Part shown: piece after piece, positions 51,682 through 59,764 of the stretch
Layout of the letters: each line of letters opens with the position of its first letter
Position numbering within the stretch: position 1 is the stretch's first letter
Assembly: GCA_016792805.1 (NCBI GenBank)
Contig: JAEUHX010000066.1
Coordinates: 62,001 to 126,000 of the forward strand
Direction: 5' to 3'
From: Planctomycetota bacterium
GTDB taxonomy: Bacteria; Planctomycetota; UBA1135; JACQFD01
DNA length: 64,000 bases
Position numbers and translations under genes: made by a program
The notes under the pieces: model-generated
Told to the model about the DNA's origin: nothing
What the model saw: the letters and a program-made list of their open reading frames with translations, nothing else
The model's database searches: none

Positions 51682-51936
51682 ATGCAGCGAACAAAGATCC
51701 AAACGATTGCCCTTGTGCTTCTGGCAGTCCTCCTGATTGGCGTCAGCATATACCTGGTCTGGGAAGACTTGACTCGCGAGGAGACGCAGTGGGAGCGCCT
51801 CTTTTCAAATCGGTCGCCCAAATACTGGAGTCGTCGTCTAACCGCGCTGTTTCTAAAGCTGCTTCCCAGCGGGTTCGGTGTCGCGATCCTCCTCGCTTGG
51901 AGGTCTGATCTCCGCCAAAGAGAGGACACAAGATGA
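51682..51936 (+). CDS. Small membrane protein, 84 residues
   Basis: An N-terminal hydrophobic helix 'IALVLLAVLLIGVSIYLVW', a charged middle ('EETQWERLFSNRSPKYWSRR'), and a second, weaker hydrophobic stretch 'LLPSGFGVAILLAW' suggest one or two transmembrane passes. The composition fits coding DNA better than the surrounding spacer. I recognise no family. It lies alone between the DUF4143 ATPase and the repeat-rich region. Confidence 0.5.
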   Translation: MQRTKIQTIALVLLAVLLIGVSIYLVWEDLTREETQWERLFSNRSPKYWSRRLTALFLKLLPSGFGVAILLAWRSDLRQREDTR

Positions 51937-52140
51937 AATGAGTAGTCCGAGTATTGTTGCTTCGAGTTCCATCAATCCGCAAGTGCAGTAATCGAGCAGG
52001 ACTCGAGGAATGAGATCGAGTGATCAGGGATCTGGGTATCTGCTCGATCGGCTGCTGCACCGATGCCATGTCTTCAACATCAAAGGTCGAAGCTACCGGC
52101 TCCGCGATCTGGAGCGCGCGAGCTCCGGGTGACGCGCCCG

Positions 52141-52178
52141 CAGCCGCAGGCGCCACCATTGGGGCGCCTGCGGCTGCC
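52141..52178 (+). repeat. Strong hairpin, 15-bp perfect stem
   Basis: gcagccgcaggcgcc (52141-52155) pairs perfectly with 52164-52178 around an 8-base loop. No T-run follows, so it need not be a terminator; it may be a mobile-element end or structured RNA. Confidence 0.7.
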
Positions 52179-52297
52179 CCACGCTCCGGAGAACACCAAT
52201 CTCCCCGAATCCCCAGGCCACTGGACCTCCCCATCAATCCCCAGTGCGTAAAACTAGACGTCCCCTATGTGCGCAAGACTTCGCGTCCCTTGACACG

Positions 52298-52450
52298 GGA
52301 ACCGCGCGATCGAGCCGGATCGCTTCCGTCGTCGCGGCGTCCAACCGTGAAGGCGGGCTCGTCCGATCGCCCTCAAGCATCTCGAATAAGTAACTTGGTG
52401 AACAGCTACCTGTTAACCAGATTGTCAAAATTTCGAGTCCTAGTTCGGGA
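52298..52450 (+). repeat. Direct repeat, copy 1 (period 480 bp)
   Basis: Aligned without gaps to 52778-52930. The block 52381-52440 is identical over 60 bases, and 52321-52380 differs at 5 positions. The identical block includes a short stem (ggtgaacag-ctac-ctgttaacc) and ends in a sequence resembling a tRNA T-loop. Confidence 0.85.
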
Positions 52451-52777
52451 GGCGATGGATCGCTCTCGCGCGGGATTCGCCCCCAGCCGCAACGCCCGGC
52501 CCGAAGCCCCCTCGATGCCCGCGCAAGCCGCTTCCCCGCAACGCCTTCCGCTCGTGCCGCCGTTGGGTGCTCCCGCCGATCCCGCCGCCGTGAGCGTTCA
52601 CCGGAGCTCGAAATCGCACCCGAAACGAGCCGCCGATAATTGACATCCATTTTCGTTCGACCCGCCGCCGGTGAACAGCTACCAACGAGCATTGCGGGAT
52701 CTGTGGGGTCGGAAGCTGGCGGGCCTTGACGAGTCTGGAAGGCATGAGATCGAGGCGCCAATGCCGTGCGGCAGATC

Positions 52778-52930
52778 GGGACCGCGCGGTCGGGCCGGGT
52801 CGCTTCCGTCGTCGCGGCGTCCAACCGTGCTGGCGGGCTCGTCGGGTCGCCCTCAATCATCTCGAATAAGTAACTTGGTGAACAGCTACCTGTTAACCAG
52901 ATTGTCAAAATTTCGAGTCCTACTTCAGGA
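52778..52930 (+). repeat. Direct repeat, copy 2 (period 480 bp)
   Basis: Second copy of the repeat at 52298-52450, in the same orientation, with 60 identical bases at 52861-52920. Confidence 0.85.
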
Positions 52931-53076
52931 GCCAACGGCGAGTCTCCGGGGCGTCTCCACACGCATGCCACACCGACGTAACCATTTTGGGGGTAGGCAC
53001 TTACGACGACTATTCCGCGTCCACAATAGCGCGTTCGGCGCCCCGGGTGCAAATCCTCCAAAAAGGTGCAAACTCC

Positions 53077-53097
53077 GGTTAACAGAATCTGTTAACC
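53077..53097 (+). repeat. Perfect 9-bp inverted repeat GGTTAACAG-AAT-CTGTTAACC
   Basis: Both arms are perfect. The same nonamer occurs, inverted, in each 480-bp direct repeat (52410-52418 and 52890-52898) and once more at 59658-59666 next to the HsdR remnant. Confidence 0.8.
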
Positions 53098-53604
53098 CGA
53101 CTTCGCGGCCTGCTCGGATCGCCGCGTGAACGGCCGCGGCCTAGGACGGGCCCCCTAACCGCGCAGAACCCAGCCGGAGTCGCCCACGCGCGAACGTGGC
53201 GCAATCAGCGGGCGCCGAGCGTGGCCAAATTGCCGTTGCCGCCGGCGTTCCACCCAAGACCGCCTTCGTCTCGTAGCCGTCTCCCGCGCTGGCTGAAATC
53301 CCGCGGGGACCTCAGGACGAAACGCAAGCTGTCTGCTCGAGCCTTGGAGTTGGCCGATTCCGTACAGCCGCTCGCGAACACCTCGCTGTGGCACCGAGTA
53401 GCTTCAAAAACCGAGAGCCTCCGATACGTCGATATCGAACCCGGTATGGGTGCGACCGAGCGCTCACACTGTCCTCCTCAGCGAGATCGACGACGACTGG
53501 GAGTCCAGACGCGTATACCTGACCATGGAAGCCCGCTGACTCCCGCTTCTCATGTGCTTTTACAGAAAAAGCGTTGCACAGTCGGGCAATAGATAGTCTT
53601 GATG

Positions 53605-54228
53605 TTACTTAGTATATCTGGGTTCTCCGGAGAAATCTAACTCAGATGCCGCGAACTCGCCGATCGGCCTCGGGCGCAATAATAAAAATGACTCGACGAT
53701 TCCATTCCGCGCATGAACCAACGGCCTTATGCTCTCAACATTCTGAGAGCCATCGTCGTCAAACATGTGAGAGAGTCTGATTGATCTCGCGTCGGTTGGC
53801 AATGACGTCATATTAGTATTAATGATCTCAACAAAGTAAGGGCCCTCATATCCCGACAACGAACCAACCGAAGAAAGAAGGGCATCCGCAAATCCATGAA
53901 TGCTGTCAGCTGTTGATGGATCAACAAATGCAAACCAATACGGTGGGCCTCCGAGTTTTCGGTCGTCACTCCAAACAACAAGCCCGTCATCCCATATTGC
54001 AGCGATCAATGTAAACCTCGACGGGTCATCATATGGAATAGTCATGAGTGTGCTTTTTTCAGCCAGGTGTCTCCCGTCCTTTACGATTATTGAAAGCTTA
54101 GCAGACCATACGTTTCTCACTTTAGAACTCGCTCTTGTACATCCAACCGCGTCGAGCATCACGAATGCCAATAAAATGAGAGAATTGTTGATTACCAACT
54201 TGATCTCGGACCTGGCGAGGCGTTTCAT
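53605..54228 (-). CDS. Putative lipoprotein, unknown function; possible immunity partner of the RHS fragment
   Basis: 207 residues from the ATG at 54228, which gives 'LARSEIKLVINNSLILLAFV' and a lipobox-like 'DAVGC'; an upstream start at 54306 would put charged residues before it. The mature part is mixed alpha/beta with Trp and Tyr ('IAAIWDDGLVVWSDDRKLGG', 'GPYFVEIINTNMTSLPTDAR') and no recognised family. The DNA is AT-richer than the surrounding genome. It lies 204 bases downstream of the RHS fragment on the same strand, the usual place of an immunity gene, but that role is inference only. Confidence 0.65.
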   Translation of the reverse strand: MKRLARSEIKLVINNSLILLAFVMLDAVGCTRASSKVRNVWSAKLSIIVKDGRHLAEKSTLMTIPYDDPSRFTLIAAIWDDGLVVWSDDRKLGGPPYWFAFVDPSTADSIHGFADALLSSVGSLSGYEGPYFVEIINTNMTSLPTDARSIRLSHMFDDDGSQNVESIRPLVHARNGIVESFLLLRPRPIGEFAASELDFSGEPRYTK

Positions 54229-54432
54229 TGACTCCTCGTAGAGGTAGCATCTGAACTTCGTGCGCTCATCTTGCAATAGGGTTCTCTCGGGCAGCTTCCA
54301 AATCATAGAACTAGTATTATGATTCAGAAGTACCTTTGATAGTTGCGAGTGCCTGGCAACCCACGGTGCGGCGGACCGAGACTCCTCAATAGAATCAATG
54401 AATCTGAACGCTGCTGCTTCCCGGATACGGGC

Positions 54433-55797
54433 CTACCATGGAGGAGAGAGATAATACATCGTAGTAACATGTGAGGGGTTGGCATGAACGTTGGTATGTG
54501 GAAGGTTCTCAATGTTGACCTTTAGTATTTTCAACTCATTATCAATGTAAAGTTGGCACTTACCCTTCTGGATCGGATCCGAGACAGCGTCGCAGGGGTT
54601 GCCATTAAGAGCAAGCCAACTTGTGATACATGCGTGGTGGACCCCAGAAGCGGACCACTCAGAACTCGGCTTTGTCACGCCAGGTTGATAGCCCGGGTGA
54701 TACCAGCCAGTCTTTGAGGTGGAACAGGGCTCGTCAAGTCCAGCGTGGTTTTCTTCGTGCTTCTCTAGGCAATATTTGAACATCGCGTGGACTTCAGGCC
54801 AGTTCGGTTTCTTGAATACGCAGGTTAGATAGTGGCCATTACAACACGCAGTGTCTGCGATGACTACATTCCCGTCTTTGCTAGGTTTGGCCTTGGCCCT
54901 TGCGATGTCGCAGCAGTCCTTATCCGACATCGGAGGCGTAGCTGGTGACACCGGGGTTATTGGCACCTCCGGCTCGGCTGGGCCACCAGAGATTGGATCG
55001 GCCGAAGCGGGGTTCCCACTAATTCCACCTCCGCAGGGAATTCCAGGGTTTCCACAGATGGGTCCGCTGGCAACCCCACCGCCTCCCCCGGCGCCAGGAA
55101 CTGCGCCGCGAATACTTGGAGGGATTCCGAGAAGGCCTGAGATTGGCGTTGACAGTCCTAGATTGTCAATGTGCATGAGAGGCGCCGATCGAACATGTTC
55201 GAACAAGCTTGGCCCATCCGTGTATCCCACCGGATCTCTTCTGCTCCATCGCCCTAGGTACGCCGCAATTTCGCGATTCCTGGCATCCCAAGTGGCCAGT
55301 CTCGGGGCCGCTGCGACCAGGCCTGCAAATCCACGCCGCGAATAGATGTTGCTCAACACTTGAGCAGCCATCGTGATGCCCTGAAAGCTCCCCTGCGCCG
55401 TGGACTTATCAGTGGCATCGACATCGCCATCGAGATCGAGGTCGCCCCGGACGTCGTACGCGGACCCGTTGATCCAGGTTTGGATTTGTGTGATATCTGT
55501 TGCATCACAGTCGCCGTCGGATTCAGTATCGGCGGCGGGGATGAACTCGCACGAGTCGGCAACGCAGCCGAGCGACGTTCGCGCAACGAGTGCGGGTGCC
55601 CACCCGTGCCCAGCGTCGGGTAGCTGTCTCTGAACGTTAGTGACGTTGCGCACGGGTCCGCGACTTCCGCGTCCATCATCGGGGTAGGTCACCTTCTGGA
55701 GCAAGCGGCCACTGCTTGGTGCCAGCAGCCCGAGCCAAGACCGACCCTGGCCAAGGTGCATTCGAGGCTTTCCAAACGCTGTAGGTCCGATCGGCAA
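54433..55797 (-). CDS. RHS-repeat-associated core fragment with dockerin-like insert and HExxH C-terminal domain
   Basis: 454 codons. The RHS core end is clear: 'AAYLGRWSRRDPVGYTDGPS' then 'LFEHVRSAPLMHIDNLG' (usual form GRW-S-RDP-x-GY-x-DG-x-x-L-Y-E-Y-V). Before it lies a dockerin-like Ca-loop pair ('DGDCDATDITQIQTWINGS', 'LDLDGDVDATDKS'). After a Gly/Pro-rich hinge the C-terminal domain has many cysteines and 'YCLEKHEENHAGLDEPC', an HExxH zinc-metallopeptidase motif. The frame opens at TTG 55797, just downstream of an in-frame stop, and no YD repeats precede it, so the N-terminus is missing: it is an orphan tip or a pseudogene. The toxin role is inferred from family knowledge. Confidence 0.7.
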   Translation of the reverse strand: MPIGPTAFGKPRMHLGQGRSWLGLLAPSSGRLLQKVTYPDDGRGSRGPVRNVTNVQRQLPDAGHGWAPALVARTSLGCVADSCEFIPAADTESDGDCDATDITQIQTWINGSAYDVRGDLDLDGDVDATDKSTAQGSFQGITMAAQVLSNIYSRRGFAGLVAAAPRLATWDARNREIAAYLGRWSRRDPVGYTDGPSLFEHVRSAPLMHIDNLGLSTPISGLLGIPPSIRGAVPGAGGGGGVASGPICGNPGIPCGGGISGNPASADPISGGPAEPEVPITPVSPATPPMSDKDCCDIARAKAKPSKDGNVVIADTACCNGHYLTCVFKKPNWPEVHAMFKYCLEKHEENHAGLDEPCSTSKTGWYHPGYQPGVTKPSSEWSASGVHHACITSWLALNGNPCDAVSDPIQKGKCQLYIDNELKILKVNIENLPHTNVHANPSHVTTMYYLSPPW

Positions 55798-56445
55798 TGC
55801 AGCGACCGAGATCTGATCCTACGCAGCCGAGATCGATGGGCATCGCAGAGGCGTCGTCGTGTCCATGTGGTCATCTCTCTGCGCCCTCTACTGACATTCA
55901 ACTTGGGGAGAGATTTGTCACACGAGACGTTGGCACAAAGGGCAACGCGCAGTTAGTCTCGAGCGCGTCGGCGGAGCTGATTTCGGCTTCTGTTGATCCA
56001 GCGCCTCGGTACCCACGGGATCTGGCGCCTGAGGAATCGGCGTAATTGAGACCATCCTTACCAATCCTTGGGCTATCTCAGCCCCAAGGAGTATCGCCAG
56101 AAACAAGCCGCCCGCGTGGCTTGACTTCAGGGGAGCACTACATTTCTTGGGACGCTTTGCAGCAATTCCATGGCGCTGCGTACTGTGGCGATTCGCCGGC
56201 AGCTCTCCCAGCACCCGCACCACCGCCCGCAGCGAGCGCACCTCACCCCACACTCTCGGCGCGCCCTTGCCGCCTTTTCTCGTAGTAGATCCTTGTTCAT
56301 TCAGCGGATTCATACTGCGCCGGTTCACTGCAAACGGCAAGGGGACCCGCCCGCCGCCTCACTCAAGGGCTACTCAAACCATCAGCACGTGGTGGTCGGA
56401 TGATCTGCTGCCGGCACCCGCGGCTGACCGTGCTCGGATTGCAGT
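55798..56445. other. Spacer, no supported gene
   Basis: About 650 bases between the RHS fragment and the membrane-protein gene. A 140-codon minus-strand frame (55918-56340) is Pro/Arg/Ser-rich without family resemblance. If the RHS gene once extended upstream, its remains are not recognisable here. Confidence 0.45.
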
Positions 56446-57132
56446 CTATGGCGTCGGTTTCCCATTAGGCGCGCTCGTGCCGCTCGCCGCGGGAGCAGAT
56501 CCTTTCGCGCGTGATGCTGCCGCATCGCGTCGTTCGCGCGTGCGAGAGAGATCAAACCACCCCGCGACGCGGAAAAGGCTAGTTGCCGCTGCAAATGCGA
56601 CGCAAATTGAGTAGATAAAGCAGCCGTAGCCGAAGCCCCACAAGATAACGCGAGCAAGCTGGTTGGCCTCAACTAGATAAGGCGAAGCAAATGGAATAAA
56701 CGGAAGAGGAATGCGATATAGCGCTGCGCACACAATTGCGAGTGTCAACGCGAGAAGCTGAACAATCACGAAATGTGTGAATGTTGCTGTTGCCGCCATA
56801 AATGGCGAAGGGGCTCCCCCGTCTTCAGGTTCCTCTCCACTAATAGTTTCTCTGAATTTTTCACTTCCAGCCCCGAGAAAAATGGCGAGGGCAGCGAGCG
56901 AAAAACCGAGCAAATTAGGAATAATGGAGAATACTTGATCCCACCAAAGCTCGGAGCGCCATGTTCCAAATGTCAATCCCAAAATGAAACATGCAAAGTA
57001 CAAATAGCGCGACTTGAGCAAGGCCTTCCAGCCTCCGTAGACCACCCAATATTGCTTGAGGGCCGCTTGGATTTCGGAGCTGTCATCCGTAGTCGGCTGC
57101 TGAGGAGGGGCGGACGCAGGGGGCTTGGTCAT
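56446..57132 (-). CDS. Multi-pass membrane protein partner of the DUF4747 gene
   Basis: 228 residues with about four transmembrane helices: 'YLYFACFILGLTFGTWRS', 'IIPNLLGFSLAALAIFLGAG', 'FVIVQLLALTLAIVCAAL' and 'VILWGFGYGCFIYSICVAFA'. The N-terminus is Pro/Gln-rich and cytoplasmic; the C-terminal 40 residues are charged and disordered. No family is recognised. The ATG overlaps the DUF4747 stop (ATGA), so the two are translated together and probably act as one two-gene module, the membrane protein being the likely effector or anchor. The region is AT-richer than the core genome, suggesting acquisition. Confidence 0.75.
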   Translation of the reverse strand: MTKPPASAPPQQPTTDDSSEIQAALKQYWVVYGGWKALLKSRYLYFACFILGLTFGTWRSELWWDQVFSIIPNLLGFSLAALAIFLGAGSEKFRETISGEEPEDGGAPSPFMAATATFTHFVIVQLLALTLAIVCAALYRIPLPFIPFASPYLVEANQLARVILWGFGYGCFIYSICVAFAAATSLFRVAGWFDLSRTRERRDAAASRAKGSAPAASGTSAPNGKPTP

Positions 57133-57989
57133 GGTTGGCGCTCAATGAGGGCCTGATAGGCCTTCTGCGCGAGAGCGTCCGCTGAAGTTTGGGCGTCTGG
57201 ATCGTAGACGATTGTATCGACTCGTGGCTGATCTTGTGTAGAAAGCCGCACAACGCGATCGTCGTTGTTTTTTCCCTTCCCAAGGACCTTGCCATTTTTC
57301 TGCGCTATCTCTGCAAGTTGCGTATGTTCAGCGTCAGGACGTAGTCCATCGTGGTTTGCGGTGATCTCAACGAGGAGTTTTCTCGCATTTTCCGCTCGCA
57401 TGCGGCGCATGAGTCGTTGTTCGGCCGCGACGAGGTCGTCTGGATTCGGAGGCGTAAGTTCAATCGTTAGCTCTCGCAGGTTTGGCATTGCCAGAATGCG
57501 GGCAAGCGCATCCTTTCTTGGCTCGATTGTGATGTTGATAACGCCAAACGACGATGCAATGACTTGGTGTGAGAAAACGCCAGCTAATAGTTTTTTTGCA
57601 AGCCGCGGGCTTAGTGATTCGGAATCTTCACGCGTGACAAAGACGAGCGTGTGCTTGCTGAAACTGACGACGAAATCGAGAACGCGCAAATGTGGCTTCA
57701 GATTGGGAGGTATGCGGATCTGCTCGAGTTGGCGATCCTCAGCTTCTTGGTGGCGTACGATGTCGAACCAGCTATCGTCGATTCTGAGGTCGAGAAACTT
57801 ATAGAACCTTCCGAACCCCCACTCGCCGTCAACGCGAAATCCACCAATCAGCCCAGTCGTATCGCCGTGTAGCTTGATGGGCGTCCGAAGCTCGTATGCT
57901 CTTTGAAAAAGCCTAGAGTATGCGTCCGAATCATGCGCGTATTGAGGTGAGAATGCGACGTTCAGAAATGCGATATGCAACGTCTTCAA
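57129..57989 (-). CDS. DUF4747 family protein
   Basis: 286 residues. The family pattern is clear: 'LHIAFLNVAFSPQYAHDSDA', 'YSRLFQRAYELRTPIKLHGD', 'RIPPNLKPHLRVLDFVVSFS', and 'SESLSPRLAKKLLAGVFSHQ'. Function is unknown. The start is TTG at 57989, the only usable codon, since an in-frame stop lies two codons before it; GGAG is upstream. It overlaps the downstream membrane-protein gene by 4 bases. It lies between an RHS fragment and restriction genes, so a defence role is plausible but unproven. Confidence 0.8.
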   Translation of the reverse strand: MKTLHIAFLNVAFSPQYAHDSDAYSRLFQRAYELRTPIKLHGDTTGLIGGFRVDGEWGFGRFYKFLDLRIDDSWFDIVRHQEAEDRQLEQIRIPPNLKPHLRVLDFVVSFSKHTLVFVTREDSESLSPRLAKKLLAGVFSHQVIASSFGVINITIEPRKDALARILAMPNLRELTIELTPPNPDDLVAAEQRLMRRMRAENARKLLVEITANHDGLRPDAEHTQLAEIAQKNGKVLGKGKNNDDRVVRLSTQDQPRVDTIVYDPDAQTSADALAQKAYQALIERQP

Positions 57990-58738
57990 GACTCATGTCT
58001 CCAGTGAAAGGAGGGGCGACGAAGGGAAACTCCTAAACGTAAGGATGTCCATTCTATGCGCGGCTCGGTAGATGCCAAGAAGTTCGAGGACTGCTTTGCG
58101 TGCTGCGTTGACCAGAAAGCCTAGGCAGACAACTTGGCGGCAAAAGTTCGTCTTGCGATTGTTTGTGGGTGGGCGATACGAATGAGATTGTGGTTTATGG
58201 CGCAATCAACTGGCGCGACCGCCAGCGCCGATTTGCGATTAGGCAGAGCTGTAGTGGGCACAAAATTGCTTCGCATAGGACGGCACGAGGTCGGGCATCG
58301 CCGCGGGTTCTTGTGATCAGTGCGAGGGTTTCGAGAGTGTGGAGATGCGCTCCGCGGTAGAAGTCGAGTCAAGCCGTTGAGATGTCCACGGCCAGGCTCC
58401 GCCAGCGTCGCGCCCCCGCGGGAATTGTCAACCCGTCACGGGACGGCGGCACAGGGAGCCAGATCGCGGGACCGGTCGCATCGACGGCACGACTTCGCGC
58501 TCACTGGTAATCCTCCGCGACGAGCCCAGCACCCGCCGTCGCGCCCGGAGCGTGCTGCGGAGCCACCGCGTCGCCCCGGCGGCCGACAATGCTGCGCCAC
58601 GCCCTGCCGCTCACGGTTCCTGCCCTGGAGGTGTCCACGCGCCCCGGACCGCGCTCGACGCCGATCCGCCAGCGCCCGCGCCCGCGAAGGCTCGGCGCCC
58701 TGCGCGACCGACTGCCAACCCAACGCGCCCGAACTCAC
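57990..58738. other. Spacer between DUF4747 and the HsdR remnant
   Basis: About 750 bases. The left part is AT-richer, the right part GC-rich. No frame resembles a known protein; a 70-codon frame at 57993-58205 is in the DUF4747 frame but ends just before its start. No RNA gene or hairpin was recognised. Confidence 0.45.
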
Positions 58739-59527
58739 TCATCCCACCAACCACGCCGCCGACAGCACCTCCGCCTGCTCCAGCACCGTCTCCGTCGCCT
58801 TCGCCTGCTTGTCCGGCGGATAGCCATATTTGCGAAGAACGCGCTTCACGAGGACCCGCAGCTGCGCGCGCACGTTCTCGCGGATCGTCCAGTCAATCGT
58901 GGTGTTCTTGCGCACGTTCTCGACCAGCTCGCGCGCGATCGCCTTCAGCGTGTCGTCGCCGAGCACCTTCACGGCGCTATCGTTGGTCTCGAGCGCGTCG
59001 TAGAACGCGACCTCGTCGTCGTTGAGCCCGAGGTCCTCGCCTCGCCGTCCCGCGTCCCGCAGGTTCTTCGCAATCTCAATCAGCTCCTCGATCACTTGCG
59101 CCGTCTCAATTACGCGGTTTTGATACTTCCGAATCGCCTGCTCGAGCAGCTCGGCGAACGATCGCGCCTGCACGACATTGCGCTCCCGTCGCGTGCGAAT
59201 CTCGCCCCGCAGCAGCTTCTGTAGCAACTCAACCGCAAGATTGCGATGCGGCATCCCGCGCACTTCGGCCAGGAACTCATCCGACAGAATAGAGATATCC
59301 GGCCTCTTGAGCCCCGCCGCCGCGAAGATGTCCACCACCTCGTCGGAAACGATCGCCTTCGAGACGATCTGCCGGATCGCGTGCTCGAGGTCCTCGTCGC
59401 TCTTGCGCTCGGAGGCCGCACTCTTCGCCAGCGCCGCGCGCACCGCCTGGTAGAAGCCCACCTCGGCAATGGCCGACTGCATTCTCTTAGCCGATTCGCG
59501 GGGTCGGGGCATGTGGAGGCGCCACAA
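58739..59527 (-). pseudogene. hsdR: C-terminal remnant of type I restriction subunit HsdR
   Basis: 262 residues corresponding only to the C-terminal domain of HsdR: 'VGFYQAVRAALAKSAAS', 'LEQAIRKYQNRVIETAQVIE', 'IAKNLRDAGRRGEDLGLNDD' and 'WTIRENVRAQLRVLVKRVLR'. Full HsdR is about 1000 residues with an N-terminal PD-(D/E)XK nuclease and a central SF2 helicase motor; both are absent here. The frame begins at TTG 59527 (ATG at 59512) directly before the homologous region. No hsdM or hsdS is present. It is therefore a truncated, presumably inactive relic of a replaced restriction system, unless the C-terminal domain alone has a role. Confidence 0.75.
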
Positions 59528-59657
59528 ACCGAGAGCCTTCCTCTCCCCAAATTCGATTGCACCACGGGTTCGTCCGAACGCTCACCAATCAAATAGGCGG
59601 CCATTCGGCTGCCACCGAGCGGCGCAGAGCCCTCTCGCAGCTGAAGAGTGTGCAGAC

Positions 59658-59666
59658 GGTTAACAG
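59658..59666 (+). repeat. GGTTAACAG nonamer near the HsdR remnant
   Basis: Same 9-base sequence as the palindrome arms at 53077-53097 and the inverted copies at 52410 and 52890. It lies between the HsdR remnant and the Vsr-like gene, a possible boundary of inserted DNA. Confidence 0.5.
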
Positions 59667-59764
59667 ACGTCGAGCGCGGCGATAGTCTCTACTTCCCAAT
59701 TGAAGAGCGCCCCAGGCCTCGCGGTAGTTGCCAGGCGGGGATTTGATATTTCTGCAGTACATCA

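Larger units (their letters stand above)
51937..53604. other. Repeat-rich non-coding accessory spacer
   Basis: About 1.67 kb without a supported gene. Open frames here are Arg/Ser/Pro-rich and match no family, and the longest, on the minus strand at 52234-53061, simply translates the same repeat twice. It contains a 15-bp-stem hairpin (52141-52178), a near-identical direct repeat spaced exactly 480 bases (52298-52450 and 52778-52930), and a perfect 9-bp inverted repeat (53077-53097). It looks like the remains of a mobile element or a non-coding regulatory locus. Confidence 0.6.

Noticed and set aside
52430..52935. tRNA T-loop-like sequences ending the two direct repeats (TTCGAGTCC followed by an apparent acceptor 3' half and CCA in the second copy).
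   Set aside because: The 5' half of the T-stem does not pair and no D or anticodon arm precedes it, so there is no tRNA gene; it may be a tRNA-derived attachment remnant but that is unproven.
52234..53061. 275-codon minus-strand frame with two internal near-identical segments.
   Set aside because: The repetition comes from the 480-bp DNA repeats; composition is Arg/Ser/Pro-rich and no family is recognised, so it is read as a translated repeat rather than a gene.
55918..56340. 140-codon minus-strand frame between the RHS fragment and the membrane protein.
   Set aside because: No homology, skewed composition and no good start; may be degenerate RHS sequence but cannot be supported.
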